DNA of 64,000 bases from Pseudomonadota bacterium (GCA_023388965.1 JAEWFF010000032.1:1-64000); one strand, 5' to 3'; shown: positions 45,168 through 54,918, numbered from the stretch's first letter. Translations and numbers: made by a program. Notes: a model not told the origin generated them from the letters alone.

Positions 45168-46955
45168 ATGTCAGACAAAACCAGCACAGACAATACGCGC
45201 GATCCGGAACAGGCCCGCATCGCCAAGGTCATGGCCCGCGCCGGGGTCGCCTCGCGCCGCGATGCCGAAGCATGGATCGCCGCCGGGCGCGTCTCCGTCA
45301 ATGGCAAGGTCATCGCCTCGCCGGCGCTCAATGTCGGCCCGCGCGATGTGATCGCGGTCGACGGCAAGCCGCTGCCGGGGCGCGAGCGCACGCGTTTATG
45401 GCTCTATCACAAGCCGCGCGGGCTCGTGACGACGGCGCGCGATCCGGAAGGGCGCACCACGGTCTTCGAGGTCCTGCCGCCGGAACTGCCGCGCGTCGTG
45501 TCGGTCGGGCGGCTCGATCTCAACACCGAGGGCCTGCTGCTCCTCACCAATGACGGCGGGCTTGCGCGCGTGCTGGCCCATCCGTCCACGGCCTGGCTGC
45601 GTCGGTATCGGGTGCGTGCCTTCGGCCAGGTCGAACTCGAAAAGCTCGATGCGCTGAAGCAGGGCATCGAGATCGACGGCTTTTCCTACGGCCCCATCGA
45701 AGCCGCGGTCGACCGCCAGCAGGGAGACAATGTCTGGCTCACGCTCGGCCTGCGCGAGGGCAAGAACCGCGAAGTGCGCCGCGTGCTCGAACATCTCGGC
45801 CTCAGCGTGAACCGGCTGATCCGGCTCTCGTTCGGGCCGTTTCAGCTTGGCGATCTGGGCGAGGGGGCGGCCGAGGAAATCCGCACCCGTTATCTGAAAG
45901 ACCAACTCGGCAGCCTTGCGGACGAAGCGGGCTGCGATTTCGACGCGCCTCTTATCGACCGCACGCCCGAGCCGGTGCGCCGCGCGCTGAAAGAGCGTGA
46001 GGCGAGGGCGGAGGCGCCGCGCCGCCGCGCGGGCCTGACGGAGGACCGTAAGGGCAGGCGGGTTGTGGTCGAGCGCATCGAGAAGGACAAGACGGAAAAG
46101 GACAGGACGAAGGAGCGGAAACCGGCCCGGCCCGCTCGTCCGCGCGCCGATGCTCCGCGCCCTGGCGCCGACGAACGGCCGCAGCGCACTTTCCGGCCGC
46201 GCGAGGACCGTCCGGTCCGTAATGACCGGCCGGGTGAAAGGCCGATGCGGGACGAGCGTCCGTTCCGGGGCGATCGTCCGGCGCGTCCGGAGCGGCCTTT
46301 CCGCGGCGACCGGCCGTCCCGCGAGGACGGTTCGTTTGTTCGCGAGCGGAACCCCCGTGGCGAACGGCCCGACGGCGAGCGGCGTGGCCCGCCGCGCGGT
46401 GCGGCTGGCCCGCGCCCGTTCGGTCCGCGTCCATTCGCAAAGCGCGACCGTGACGAGGCCGGGGACCAGCCCGAGAAAAAGAGCGAGCCGAGGCCCTATG
46501 GCAACCGGGTCCGTGCGTTTCGCGCCCGGCCTCCGCGTGAAGATGGGGACCGTGCGGAACGTCGCGGCCCGCCGAAGGATCAGGCACCACGCGCCGCAGG
46601 CGATTCGCGGCCGCCCCGGCGCGATGGCGATTCGCGCCCGCCACGCCGTGACGGCGAAAACCGTCCTCCGCGACGCGATGCGGAGGCTGGCCGCCCCTCA
46701 TTCCGGGACGGGCAGGGCCGTCCGCCGCGTCGTGACGGAGACAAGCCGCGCGGTTTCGGTGGAAAACCCGGCGGTCGTCCCGGAGGTTTCGGCAAACCGG
46801 GGGGCGGGCCGGGCGGCAAACCGGGTGCAAGGCCCGGAGGTTTCGGCAAGCCGGGAGGGCGTCCGTCAGGCGGCCCCTCGCGCGGCGGGCGCCCCGATGG
46901 CAAACCCGGGGGCAGGCCGGGCGGCGGCCGTCCCGGCGGAAAACCCCGGCCCTGA
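45168..46955 (+). CDS. Pseudouridine synthase (RsuA/RluB family) with long disordered C-terminal tail
   Basis: 595 residues, more than twice the usual RsuA/RluB length. Residues 15-65 are an S4 RNA-binding domain (RIAKVMARAGVASRRDAEAWI). Residues 75-240 are the catalytic domain with the nucleophile in GRLDLNTEGLLLLTNDG. By family it modifies a uridine in 23S rRNA (RluB-like), target unconfirmed. From about 245 to the end the chain is low-complexity: first Lys/Arg/Glu-rich, then repeated RPxRxERPFRGDRP-like units, then Gly/Pro/Lys repeats (GGRPGGFGKPGG). Such tails are common in alphaproteobacterial homologues and may bind RNA. rsmD follows 3 bases later. Confidence 0.93.
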   Translation: MSDKTSTDNTRDPEQARIAKVMARAGVASRRDAEAWIAAGRVSVNGKVIASPALNVGPRDVIAVDGKPLPGRERTRLWLYHKPRGLVTTARDPEGRTTVFEVLPPELPRVVSVGRLDLNTEGLLLLTNDGGLARVLAHPSTAWLRRYRVRAFGQVELEKLDALKQGIEIDGFSYGPIEAAVDRQQGDNVWLTLGLREGKNREVRRVLEHLGLSVNRLIRLSFGPFQLGDLGEGAAEEIRTRYLKDQLGSLADEAGCDFDAPLIDRTPEPVRRALKEREARAEAPRRRAGLTEDRKGRRVVVERIEKDKTEKDRTKERKPARPARPRADAPRPGADERPQRTFRPREDRPVRNDRPGERPMRDERPFRGDRPARPERPFRGDRPSREDGSFVRERNPRGERPDGERRGPPRGAAGPRPFGPRPFAKRDRDEAGDQPEKKSEPRPYGNRVRAFRARPPREDGDRAERRGPPKDQAPRAAGDSRPPRRDGDSRPPRRDGENRPPRRDAEAGRPSFRDGQGRPPRRDGDKPRGFGGKPGGRPGGFGKPGGGPGGKPGARPGGFGKPGGRPSGGPSRGGRPDGKPGGRPGGGRPGGKPRP

Positions 46956-46958
46956 CCG

Positions 46959-47516
46959 ATGCGAATCATCGCCGGCCGTTTCAGGGGCCATGCCCTCAAG
47001 ACGCCGAAGGGCTGGCGGACCCGCCCCACATCGGACCGGCTGCGCGAAACCCTCTTCAACGTGCTCGCCCATTCCTATGGCGATGCGGTCGTGGGCGCGC
47101 GGGTGCTCGATCTGTTTTCGGGTACCGGGGCTCTGGGCCTCGAAGCGCTGTCGCGCGGCGCGGGTTTTGTGCTGTTCGTCGAGGAGGGGGCCGAGGCGCG
47201 CGGGGTGCTGCGCGGCAATGTCGAGGCGCTCGGGGTCGCCGGGCAGAGCCGCATCTTCCGGCGCGATGCGACCCGCCTCGGGCCGGCCCATCCCAATCCG
47301 CCGTTCTCGCTGGTTTTCGCCGACCCGCCCTATGGCAAGGGACTGGCGGAAAAAGCGCTGGTGTCCGCACGCGATGGCGGCTGGCTTTTACCCGATGCGT
47401 TAATCGTTACCGAGGAGGCGGCGGACGCCGAATTCACCGTGCCGGAGGGGTTCGAGGAAATCGAAACCCGCGTCTACGGCGAGGCGAAACTGGTGTTTTT
47501 GAAGACCTCGGTCTGA
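46959..47516 (+). CDS. rsmD: 16S rRNA (guanine966-N2)-methyltransferase
   Basis: 185 residues. SAM-dependent methyltransferase modifying G966 of 16S rRNA. MRIIAGRFRGHALKTPKGWRTRPTSDRLRETLFN is the family start; the SAM site is LDLFSGTGALGLEALSRGA and the catalytic motif is FADPPYGKGL. Starts 3 bases after the pseudouridine synthase gene, suggesting a ribosome-modification operon. Confidence 0.95.
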   Translation: MRIIAGRFRGHALKTPKGWRTRPTSDRLRETLFNVLAHSYGDAVVGARVLDLFSGTGALGLEALSRGAGFVLFVEEGAEARGVLRGNVEALGVAGQSRIFRRDATRLGPAHPNPPFSLVFADPPYGKGLAEKALVSARDGGWLLPDALIVTEEAADAEFTVPEGFEEIETRVYGEAKLVFLKTSV

Positions 47517-47520
47517 GCGT

Positions 47521-47636
47521 GTCCCGGAAGCGGCGCAGCCGCTGTCCGGGACCCATACTCCGCAGCGTCAGAGATCGAATCGCGCTTTCACGGCGTATGG
47601 GTCCCGGGCTCGATGCTTCGCATCGCCCCGGGACAC
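47521..47636. repeat. PE-B palindromic element, full-length copy 4
   Basis: GTCCCGG, apex AGCGGC-GCA-GCCGCT, TCCGGGACCCATACTCC, spacer, GGCGTATGGGTCCCGGG, apex CGATGC-TTC-GCATCG, CCCCGGGAC. It fills the whole junction between convergent rsmD and the IalB gene. Confidence 0.8.
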
Positions 47637-47642
47637 ACAGCT

Positions 47643-48158
47643 TTAAGGCAGCGCGTCGAGGCCCGGCTGGAAGCCGTTGAGCGAAACCGGAATTCCGATG
47701 CCTTCCTCCGGCGTCTGGAAGATGATGAAGACCGCGTTCTTGCCGCTCTTCAGCTTTTCGAGCAGCGTGTCGTCCATCACCACTTCCGCCACGCAGCCAT
47801 CGGGCACGCACCGCACGAATCCGACGCGGCCGACATCGGCATCGTCGATCCGAAGGCCGAGCCCGGCGGGCAGCAGCACGCCGAGCGGGGCCAGCACGCG
47901 CAGCAGGCGATTCTGGTTGTCGGCGAGCTTCAGCACGATGATCGACAGGCCGACATTCGGCCGGTCCTCGGCGGTGACGTTTTGCACAAGCGCGCATTGC
48001 TCGCTCTTGGCGCCGGGCGGCGTGTCGCAGCGAATCTGCCAGTCGCCATGCGTCGCCTTCACCGCGCCCTGGGCGGTGGCGGCCGAGGCGGTGGAAAGAG
48101 CGAGAGCGGCGGCAAGCACGCAGCGGAGCAGGCCGGAAAAGACGGTCGGTGTGGACAT
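47643..48158 (-). CDS. Invasion-associated locus B (IalB) family protein
   Basis: 171 residues from the ATG at 48158. A signal peptide (LLRCVLAAALALSTASAATA) precedes the IalB domain: HGDWQIRCDTPPGAKSEQCALVQ, with conserved cysteine pairs, NVGLSIIVLKLADNQNRLLRVLAPLGVLLPAGLGL and VGFVRCVPDGCVAEVVMDD. Periplasmic. Named after a Bartonella erythrocyte-invasion protein, but in free-living Hyphomicrobiales the family is widespread and its role unclear. Confidence 0.9.
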   Translation of the reverse strand: MSTPTVFSGLLRCVLAAALALSTASAATAQGAVKATHGDWQIRCDTPPGAKSEQCALVQNVTAEDRPNVGLSIIVLKLADNQNRLLRVLAPLGVLLPAGLGLRIDDADVGRVGFVRCVPDGCVAEVVMDDTLLEKLKSGKNAVFIIFQTPEEGIGIPVSLNGFQPGLDALP

Positions 48159-48478
48159 AAACGGCAAAGGCCCCCGAGGGATGACGGCCGCTTTTAACGG
48201 CCGAAGGCGGGTCCGCCTAGCAGACAGTCATGGCGAGTCAAGGGCACGCCCGCGATGGATGAATATGGCGCCGCCCGGCGCGGGAAATGCGGCGCCGGCC
48301 AGAGGGGCGAACCGGGTGCCGCCTTGTATTTGTTTTCGCGCCCATATGCCGCATAGTCTGGAACTGCCCCAAAGTTGCGGCACATCAACCTTTGTGTTTG
48401 AACGCTAAAACATGCTGGCGGCACGTCCGCGGCAGTTCCTTATCTCGGCCTACGCCCCTTTTGGAGAGCGCCCCGAAC
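48159..48478. other. Divergent regulatory region between the IalB gene and the cytochrome oxidase operon
   Basis: 320 bases with no convincing gene; one reading frame runs through to coxB, but the coxB signal peptide starts at 48479. No PE repeats are present, in contrast to other long gaps. A small hairpin CGGCCG-CTTTTAA-CGGCCG lies at 48185-48203. Promoters for both directions must be here; none could be assigned with confidence. Confidence 0.45.
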
Positions 48479-49384
48479 ATGACGGTCGGTTCTCGCTTCG
48501 CCTGTCGGCTCCTCGCCGCTACAGCATTCGTTCTTTCCGCCGCGCCGGCTCTGGCCAGCATGGGTCAGCCATCTCCCTGGCAGATCAATCTCCAGGATGC
48601 GGCGACACCGATCATGGAGCAGATCCACAGCTTCAATACATTCATCAACATCATCATCGGCGTGGTTACACTCCTGGTGCTGGTGCTGCTGGGGATCTGC
48701 GTTCTGCGCTTCAACGAGAAGCGCAACCCGGTGCCGTCCAAGACCACCCATCACACGATGCTCGAAGTCGTATGGTCGGTCGTTCCGGTGCTCGTGCTGG
48801 TGATGATCGCGATCCCGTCCTTCCGCCTGCTCTACGCGCAGTACGATTTCCCGAAGGCCGATCTGACGATCAAGGTGACCGGCCTGCAATGGTTCTGGAA
48901 GATCGAATACCAGACCGCCGAAGCGCCCGCCGATCCGGCCGCCGCCGCCGCAACCAATGCGCAGGCCGCCGCTCCGCAGCCGGACTTCGAGTTCGACGCG
49001 CGCCTCCTGCCGAAGGATCAGGTCGGCGACGAGCCGTACCTGCTGGCGGTCGATAACGTCGCCGTCGTTCCGGTCGGCAAGGTCGTCCGCGTCCAGGTGA
49101 CCGGCGGCGATGTCATCCACGCTTTCGCCGTGCCGAGCTTCGGCGTGAAGATCGACGCGGTTCCCGGCCGTCTGAACGAGACCTGGTTCCGGGCCGACCG
49201 CGAGGGCATGTATTATGGCCAGTGCTCGGAGCTGTGCGGCAAGGACCACGCGTTCATGCCGATCGCGTTCCGGGTCGTCAGCGAGCCGGAATATCAGGCG
49301 TGGCTGGTCAAGGCGCGTGAACAATTTGCGATGAATCCCGTGCCTCGTGCGGTCGCCGATGCGTCCGCCGCGATGAGCCGATAA
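48479..49384 (+). CDS. coxB: Cytochrome c oxidase subunit II
   Basis: 301 residues from the ATG at 48479 (GGAGAG 10 bases upstream). An exported N-terminus is followed by two membrane helices (about residues 50-72 and 95-115) and a periplasmic cupredoxin domain with the binuclear CuA site: H in [16 protein letters not shown], then [16 protein letters not shown] with the two Cys, His and Met ligands. [10 protein letters not shown] is the aromatic electron-entry region. Between it and the cupredoxin core lies an Ala/Pro-rich insertion of about 25 residues. First gene of the aa3 oxidase operon. Confidence 0.96.
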   Translation: MTVGSRFACRLLAATAFVLSAAPALASMGQPSPWQINLQDAATPIMEQIHSFNTFINIIIGVVTLLVLVLLGICVLRFNEKRNPVPSKTTHHTMLEVVWSVVPVLVLVMIAIPSFRLLYAQYDFPKADLTIKVTGLQWFWKIEYQTAEAPADPAAAAATNAQAAAPQPDFEFDARLLPKDQVGDEPYLLAVDNVAVVPVGKVVRVQVTGGDVIHAFAVPSFGVKIDAVPGRLNETWFRADREGMYYGQCSELCGKDHAFMPIAFRVVSEPEYQAWLVKAREQFAMNPVPRAVADASAAMSR

Positions 49385-49407
49385 GTCAACCGGAGAAGGC
49401 GAAGGTC

Positions 49408-51024
49408 ATGGCCAAGAGCGCGACCGCCCACCACGAACATTCCCACAGCGATACCCCGAAGGGTTGGCGCCGCTGGGTCTATTCGACCAGCAACAAGGAC
49501 ATCGGGGTCATGTACCTCGTGTTCTCGATCTTCGCGGCCCTGATCGGCGGCGCGCTGTCGGTTGCCATCCGCGCCGAGCTGCAGGAACCGGGGATGCAGA
49601 TCTTCGGCGATCCGCAGATGTTCAACGTCTTTACGACGGGCCATGCGCTGGTGATGGTGTTCTTCGTCGTCATGCCGGCGACGATGGGCGGTTTTGCCAA
49701 CTATTTTGCGCCGATCATGATCGGCGCGCCGGAAACCGCGTTTCCGCGCATCAACAACATCGCCTTCTGGCTGCTGCCGCCGGCGCTCATGCTGCTCCTC
49801 ATTTCGTTGTTCATGCCGGGCGCAACCGGCTCGACCGGGTTTGGCGGCGGCTGGACCCTTTATCCTCCGCTCTCGAGCGCGGGCCCCGAAGGCCATCCGG
49901 GTCCTGCGGTCGATCTTGCCATCCTCTCGCTGCACATTGCGGGCGCGTCCTCGATCCTGGGTTCGATCAACCTGATCACCACGATCTTCAACATGCGCGC
50001 GCCGGGCATGACCATGCACAAGATGCCGCTGTTTGCGTGGTCGGTGCTGGTCACGGCGTTCCTGCTGCTGATCTCGCTGCCGGTTCTGGCGGGCGCGATC
50101 ACCATGGTGCTGACGGACCGCAATTTCGGCACCACCTTCTTCCGTCCGGAAGGCGGCGGCGACCCGATCCTGTTCCAGCATCTGTTCTGGTTCTTCGGCC
50201 ACCCCGAAGTGTACATCATGATCCTGCCGGGCTTCGGCATGGTCAGCCACATCGTGTCGACCTTCTCGCGCAAGCCGATCTTCGGCTATCTCGGAATGGC
50301 CTATGCCATGGTCGCCATCGGCGTGGTCGGCTTTATCGTCTGGGCCCACCATATGTACACGGTCGGCATGTCGGTGAACGCGCAGGCCTATTTCGTGTTC
50401 GCCACCATGGTCATCGCGGTTCCGACCGGCGTGAAGATCTTCTCGTGGATCGCCACGATGTGGGGCGGCTCGATCTCGTTCCGCACCCCGATGCTGTGGG
50501 CGATCGGCTTCATCTTCCTGTTCACGCTCGGCGGCGTCACCGGCGTCGTGCTCTCGAACGCGGGCATCGACCGCGCTTTGCACGACACCTATTACGTCGT
50601 GGCGCACTTCCACTACGTGCTGTCGCTCGGCGCCGTGTTCTCGCTGTTCGCGGGCTGGTACTACTGGTTCCCGAAAATGTTCGGCTATATGTACAACGAG
50701 ACCATCGGCAAGCTGCACTTCTGGGTCACGTTCATCGGCGTCAACCTGGTGTTCTTCCCGCAGCACTTCCTCGGTCTCGCCGGCATGCCGCGCCGCTACG
50801 CCGACTATCCGGAAGCGTTCGCCGGCTGGAACTATGTGTCGTCGATCGGCTCCTACATTTCCGGCTTTGCCGTGCTGATCTTCCTCTACGGCGTGTTCGA
50901 GGCGTTCGCGAAGAAGCGCGTCGCTGCGGGCAATCCGTGGGGAGAGGGCGCGACCACGCTGGAATGGACGCTGCCGTCGCCGCCGCCTTACCACCACTTC
51001 ACCACGCTGCCGCGGGTCAAGTAA
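49408..51024 (+). CDS. coxA: Cytochrome c oxidase subunit I (aa3 type)
   Basis: 538 residues, 12 membrane helices. Binds haem a and the haem a3-CuB centre. [19 protein letters not shown] (haem a His in TTGHALVM), [17 protein letters not shown] (CuB His and the His-Tyr crosslink), WAHHMYTVG (CuB His pair) and [17 protein letters not shown] (haem ligands) are all present, including the K- and D-channel regions of type A oxidases. Follows coxB by 23 bases. Confidence 0.97.
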   Translation: MAKSATAHHEHSHSDTPKGWRRWVYSTSNKDIGVMYLVFSIFAALIGGALSVAIRAELQEPGMQIFGDPQMFNVFTTGHALVMVFFVVMPATMGGFANYFAPIMIGAPETAFPRINNIAFWLLPPALMLLLISLFMPGATGSTGFGGGWTLYPPLSSAGPEGHPGPAVDLAILSLHIAGASSILGSINLITTIFNMRAPGMTMHKMPLFAWSVLVTAFLLLISLPVLAGAITMVLTDRNFGTTFFRPEGGGDPILFQHLFWFFGHPEVYIMILPGFGMVSHIVSTFSRKPIFGYLGMAYAMVAIGVVGFIVWAHHMYTVGMSVNAQAYFVFATMVIAVPTGVKIFSWIATMWGGSISFRTPMLWAIGFIFLFTLGGVTGVVLSNAGIDRALHDTYYVVAHFHYVLSLGAVFSLFAGWYYWFPKMFGYMYNETIGKLHFWVTFIGVNLVFFPQHFLGLAGMPRRYADYPEAFAGWNYVSSIGSYISGFAVLIFLYGVFEAFAKKRVAAGNPWGEGATTLEWTLPSPPPYHHFTTLPRVK

Positions 51025-51109
51025 CCGGTCAGCGGCAGGCCATGTGATTACCGGTGGCCGGGGCGCATCGCTCCGGCCCCGGCCATGAAAAGAGGGACCG
51101 GAAAGTCCT

Positions 51110-52048
51110 ATGAGTCTGGCGCACGATCCGATGTCGCTTTCCACCTCCGGCTATTCCGAGCCGAGCCGGGCGGAAGTGCGCGATTTCGTGACTTTGTTGA
51201 AGCCGCGCGTGATGTCGCTCGTCGTCTTTACGGCGCTGGTCGGCATGGCGATGGCGCCCGGCAGCCTGCATCCGTTTCTCGCCGGCATCGCGCTTCTGTG
51301 CATCGCCATCGGCGCGGGCGCGTCCGGCGCGCTGAACATGTGGTGGGATGCCGATATCGACGCGGTCATGACGCGCACGCGCGGCCGTCCGGTTCCGGCC
51401 GGGCGCATGGAGCCCGGCGAGGCTCTGGCGTTCGGCATGGTGCTGTCGGCCGGCTCCGTCCTGATGCTTTATCTCGTCGCCAACTGGCAGGCGGCGGCGC
51501 TTCTGGCCTTCACCATTTTCTTCTATGCCGTCGTCTACACGATGTGGCTGAAGCGCTGGACGGCGCAGAACATCGTCATCGGCGGTGCCGCCGGCGCCTT
51601 CCCGCCGGTCGTCGGCTGGGCCGCGATGACCGGCACGGTGTCGATCGAGCCGATCGTCCTGTTCCTCATCATCTTCGTCTGGACGCCGCCGCATTTCTGG
51701 GCGCTCGCGCTGGTGAAGTCCGAGGATTACGCCAAGGCCGGCGTGCCCATGCTTCCCGTCGTTTCCGGCGAGGACGAGACGCGGCGGCAGATCCTGATCT
51801 ATTCCGTCATTCTCGCGCCGCTCGGCGTTGCGCCGTTCGCGCTCGGCTTTGCCGGTCTTGCCTATGGCGCGACATCGATTGCCTTCGGCGCGGGTTTCCT
51901 TCTTCTGGCGCTGCGCGTCTTCCGCCTGCGTTCGGGCGATGCCGCCAAGAAAGCGGCGCGCGATCTGTTCGCCTTTTCGATCCTTTATCTGTTCGTGCTG
52001 TTCGCCGCGCTGCTCGGCGAGGCGCTGCTGACGCCATCGGGAATCTAG
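51110..52048 (+). CDS. ctaB: Protohaem IX farnesyltransferase (haem O synthase)
   Basis: 312 residues. Converts haem B to haem O for the aa3 oxidase. UbiA-fold membrane prenyltransferase with [25 protein letters not shown] (first Asp-rich motif), [30 protein letters not shown] and [23 protein letters not shown] (second motif). The second of two UbiA-superfamily genes in the window; the motif spacing separates it from ubiA. In the cox operon, 85 bases after coxA. Confidence 0.95.
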   Translation: MSLAHDPMSLSTSGYSEPSRAEVRDFVTLLKPRVMSLVVFTALVGMAMAPGSLHPFLAGIALLCIAIGAGASGALNMWWDADIDAVMTRTRGRPVPAGRMEPGEALAFGMVLSAGSVLMLYLVANWQAAALLAFTIFFYAVVYTMWLKRWTAQNIVIGGAAGAFPPVVGWAAMTGTVSIEPIVLFLIIFVWTPPHFWALALVKSEDYAKAGVPMLPVVSGEDETRRQILIYSVILAPLGVAPFALGFAGLAYGATSIAFGAGFLLLALRVFRLRSGDAAKKAARDLFAFSILYLFVLFAALLGEALLTPSGI

Positions 52049-52050
52049 CG

Positions 52051-52212
52051 ATGACGAAGCCGGACAAAGGAATCGTTCTGACCGATGAGCAGCGCCGCCG
52101 CCGCCGTTCGCGCAACATCGCGATTGCCGCCGTGCTCGGAATACTGGTCGTGCTGTTCTATCTGGTCACCTTGTTCAAACTTGGCGGCAATGTCGCCAAC
52201 CGGCCGTTGTGA
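52051..52212 (+). CDS. CoxF-type small membrane protein of the cytochrome oxidase operon
   Basis: 53 residues. A charged N-terminus (TDEQRRRRRSRN) is followed by one membrane helix (IAIAAVLGILVVLFYLVTLFKLGG). Position between ctaB and ctaG, length and single-helix layout match the protein usually called CoxF in alphaproteobacterial cox operons; role in assembly presumed. It starts 3 bases after ctaB, and its stop overlaps the ctaG start (TGATG). Confidence 0.85.
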   Translation: MTKPDKGIVLTDEQRRRRRSRNIAIAAVLGILVVLFYLVTLFKLGGNVANRPL

Positions 52213-52784
52213 TGTCGACGAACCGTAACCACAAGATCGTTGCCGCCGCGTGCAGCGTGTTCGTCGTGTCCATGCTGGGCGCGGCCTATGCCGCCGTGCC
52301 GCTCTACGATCTGTTCTGCCGCGTCACCGGCTTCGGCGGCACGCCGGTTATCGCCAGCAGCGCGCCCGCGCAGGCGCTCGACCGTACGATCAAGGTGCGG
52401 TTCGACGGCAATGTCACGCCGGGTCTGAACTGGGAACTGCGTCCGGTTCAGCGCGAGATCGAGGTACGGATCGGCGAAACCGCTCTGGCTTTCTACCGCG
52501 TCAGGAACCGCGCGGCCCACGACCGGTGGGGTATGGCGACCTACAATGTGACGCCGGACGTCACCGGCGGATACTTCAACAAGATCTACTGCTTCTGTTT
52601 CGACCGGCAGCATCTGGCGGCGGGCGAGGAAGTGGACATGCCCGTCCAGTTCTTCATCGACCCGGCGATTGCCGAGGAAGCATCCCTGAACGGACTCGAT
52701 ACGATCACGCTGTCCTACACGTTTTTCGCGGCCGAACCGCCGGCGCAGGCCGCCGCCGGCACCGCCGCCGCGCCGAAACTCTGA
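52212..52784 (+). CDS. ctaG: Cytochrome c oxidase assembly protein CtaG (Cox11)
   Basis: 190 residues from the ATG at 52212. It delivers copper to CuB of subunit I. One N-terminal membrane helix (IVAAACSVFVVSMLGAAYAAVPLYDLFCRVTGF) and a periplasmic immunoglobulin-like domain with the copper-binding motif IYCFCFDRQHL. VPLYDLFC and MPVQFFIDPAI are family marks. Confidence 0.95.
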   Translation: MSTNRNHKIVAAACSVFVVSMLGAAYAAVPLYDLFCRVTGFGGTPVIASSAPAQALDRTIKVRFDGNVTPGLNWELRPVQREIEVRIGETALAFYRVRNRAAHDRWGMATYNVTPDVTGGYFNKIYCFCFDRQHLAAGEEVDMPVQFFIDPAIAEEASLNGLDTITLSYTFFAAEPPAQAAAGTAAAPKL

Positions 52785-52795
52785 CGGAGAGAACA

Positions 52796-53653
52796 ATGGC
52801 CGAGGCACACGCCAAAAATCACGATTACCATGTTGTCGATCTGAGCCCCTGGCCGATCATCGGCGCGACCGGTGCGTTCGTCCTCGCGCTGGGCTTCGTC
52901 TACTACATGCATACGGACAATGAGAGCCATGTCACGGCCTGGGCGATGGCGCCGGGCTTTGCGCTGGTGTTCTACACCATGTTCATGTGGTGGCGTGACG
53001 TCCGCAACGAAGCCAATACAGGCCATCACACGCGGGTCGTGCAGCTTCACTACCGCTACGGCGTCATGCTGTTCATCCTCACCGAGGTGATGTTCTTCGT
53101 CGCCTGGTTCTGGGCCTATTTCGACGTCGCGCTGTTCCCCGCCGACGCGATCCAGTTCCAGCGTGTCGAAGCCACCGGCGGGCAGTGGCCGCCGACCTCG
53201 ATCGCCACGTTCAACCCGTGGGATCTGCCGCTGCTGAACACGCTGATCCTGCTCACCTCGGGCACGACCGTGACCTGGGCGCACCATGCGATCCTCGAAG
53301 GCGACCGCGAAGGCGCGAAGAAGGCCCTGTGGCTGACCGTCGTGCTCGGCGTCCTCTTCACGATCTGCCAGGCGTTCGAGTACAGCCACGCGGCGTTCGA
53401 CTTCTCGGGCAACATCTACGGCGCGACGTTCTTCATGGCGACCGGCTTCCACGGTTTCCATGTCCTCGTCGGCACGATCTTCCTCGCGATCTGCCTGCTG
53501 CGTGTCTACAAGGGCGATTTCACGCCGCAGCAGCATTTCGGCTTCGAGGCGGCCGCCTGGTACTGGCACTTCGTCGACGTGGTGTGGCTGTTCCTGTTCG
53601 CCGCGATCTATGTCTGGGGCTATGGCGGCCCGGTCGCCGGCGCCGGCCACTGA
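52796..53653 (+). CDS. coxC: Cytochrome c oxidase subunit III
   Basis: 285 residues from the ATG at 52796 (ACGGAGAG upstream). Seven-helix subunit. HTRVVQLHYRYGVMLFILTEVMFFVAWFWAYFD, PLLNTLILLTSGTTVTWAHHAIL, AFEYSHAAFDFSGNIYGATFFMATGFHGFHVLVGTIFL and AAAWYWHFVDVVWLFLF are diagnostic. Followed after 7 bases by an intrinsic terminator. Confidence 0.96.
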   Translation: MAEAHAKNHDYHVVDLSPWPIIGATGAFVLALGFVYYMHTDNESHVTAWAMAPGFALVFYTMFMWWRDVRNEANTGHHTRVVQLHYRYGVMLFILTEVMFFVAWFWAYFDVALFPADAIQFQRVEATGGQWPPTSIATFNPWDLPLLNTLILLTSGTTVTWAHHAILEGDREGAKKALWLTVVLGVLFTICQAFEYSHAAFDFSGNIYGATFFMATGFHGFHVLVGTIFLAICLLRVYKGDFTPQQHFGFEAAAWYWHFVDVVWLFLFAAIYVWGYGGPVAGAGH

Positions 53654-53660
53654 ATAAGAA

Positions 53661-53688
53661 AGCCCTCCCTTTTGGGAGGGCTTTTTTT
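53661..53688 (+). terminator. Rho-independent terminator after coxC
   Basis: A 9-bp perfect stem AGCCCTCCC / GGGAGGGCT with loop TTTT, then a run of Ts. It lies only 7 bases before the ATG of the DUF983 gene, so it probably attenuates rather than fully separates the downstream genes. Confidence 0.85.
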
Positions 53689-53695
53689 AGTTTCG

Positions 53696-54076
53696 ATGAC
53701 CGCCGAATATCCTCCCCAGCCGCCGGTTCTGACGGGCCTGCGCGGCCGCTGCCCGCGCTGCGGGCAGGGCCATATGTTCCGCGGCTATATCGCGATCCCG
53801 CCGCGCTGCGAGGTCTGCGGACTGGATTTCGCTTTCGCGGATTCAGGCGACGGACCGGCGGTCTTCGTCATCATGATCGCCGGCGCTCTGGTGCTCGGTT
53901 TCGCGCTGTGGCTCGAATTTACCCTCACGCCGCCGTTCTGGGTCCATCTCGTCGTGTCGCTTCCGGTGCTCATCGTGGTGTGCGGCGGGCTGTTGCGCCT
54001 TCTGAAAGGCGTGCTGATCGCGCTGCAATATGCCAACAGGGCGGCCGAAGCGCGGCTTGAGGACAGCCCTCAGTAA
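53696..54076 (+). CDS. DUF983 family membrane protein
   Basis: 126 residues. An N-terminal zinc-ribbon-like pair of Cys motifs (RGRCPRCGQGHMFRG and PPRCEVCGLDFAFADSGDGPAVF) is followed by two membrane helices. DUF983 is regularly found between subunit III and SURF1 genes in alphaproteobacteria and is presumed to take part in oxidase assembly; mechanism unknown. Its start lies directly after the coxC terminator. Confidence 0.88.
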   Translation: MTAEYPPQPPVLTGLRGRCPRCGQGHMFRGYIAIPPRCEVCGLDFAFADSGDGPAVFVIMIAGALVLGFALWLEFTLTPPFWVHLVVSLPVLIVVCGGLLRLLKGVLIALQYANRAAEARLEDSPQ

Positions 54077-54145
54077 GTACCCGCCGTCCCTTATGCCGCA
54101 AGGCCGGGGGTTGACGGGCAGGTCCCCGAGGCACACGAAAGCCGC

Positions 54146-54862
54146 ATGCGCGCGCGCTCCTCATCCATCGCCGTCTTCGTTCTTGCGGCCTGCGCCTTCC
54201 TCATCCTGATCGGGCTCGGCACCTGGCAGTTGCAGAGGCTGGCCTGGAAGGAAGATATCGTCGCCCGCGTGACCGAGCGCACGGCCGCAGCACCCGTGGC
54301 GCTGCCCGAGCCTGCCGCCTGGCCCGGGCTCGATCTTTCGGAATGGGAATACCGCCCCGTCACGGTGACCGGCCGCTTCCGCCACGATCTCGAAGCGCGG
54401 GTCTATACGCTGCTGAGCGATGCCAAGGGGCCCGCCGAGGGGCCGGGCTACTGGATCGTGACGCCGCTGGAGCGCGCCGGCGGTGGGGCCGTTCTCGTCA
54501 ATCGCGGCTTCGTTCCGCTCGAAAACCACCAGCCCGCCGCGCGGCCGGAAGGCGAGGTCACGGTGTCCGGCCTCCTGCGGGCGCCAGAGGAACGCAATAT
54601 GTTCACGCCCGACGACCGCCCGTCCGAGCGCCTGTTCTATGCCCGCGACCCCGCCGCCGTCGCGGCCGGGCTCGGCATCGCCCTTGCGCCCTTCAGCGTG
54701 GATGCGGCGGCAAGCCCCGCCGCGGGCCTGCCGCAGGGCGGCGAAACCCGCCTTACTTTCCCCAACAGGCACCTGGAATATGCCCTGACCTGGTACGGGC
54801 TGGCGGGAGCGCTGCTGGGCGTCGGCGCGGCCTTTGCGCTGGCGCGCCGCCGCCGCGCCTGA
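54146..54862 (+). CDS. SURF1-family cytochrome oxidase assembly protein
   Basis: 238 residues. Two membrane helices, one at each end (FVLAACAFLILIGLGTWQLQRL and ALTWYGLAGALLGVGAAFAL), bracket the periplasmic SURF1 domain: WEYRPVTVTGRFRHD, GYWIVTPLERAGGGAVLVNRGFVP and RHLEYALTWYGLA. It helps insert haem a into oxidase subunit I. Starts 69 bases after DUF983. Confidence 0.94.
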   Translation: MRARSSSIAVFVLAACAFLILIGLGTWQLQRLAWKEDIVARVTERTAAAPVALPEPAAWPGLDLSEWEYRPVTVTGRFRHDLEARVYTLLSDAKGPAEGPGYWIVTPLERAGGGAVLVNRGFVPLENHQPAARPEGEVTVSGLLRAPEERNMFTPDDRPSERLFYARDPAAVAAGLGIALAPFSVDAAASPAAGLPQGGETRLTFPNRHLEYALTWYGLAGALLGVGAAFALARRRRA

Positions 54863-54918
54863 GCTTGCCCCGGCTGGGCGCGAAGCCTAGTTTGCCCCAA
54901 CGTTCTTCAAGGTTGGTC

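Noticed and set aside
46063..47403. 446-codon sense-strand frame over the synthase tail and rsmD
   Set aside because: Arg-rich shadow of the repetitive tail in another frame; the tail frame and rsmD are supported by motifs and start signals.
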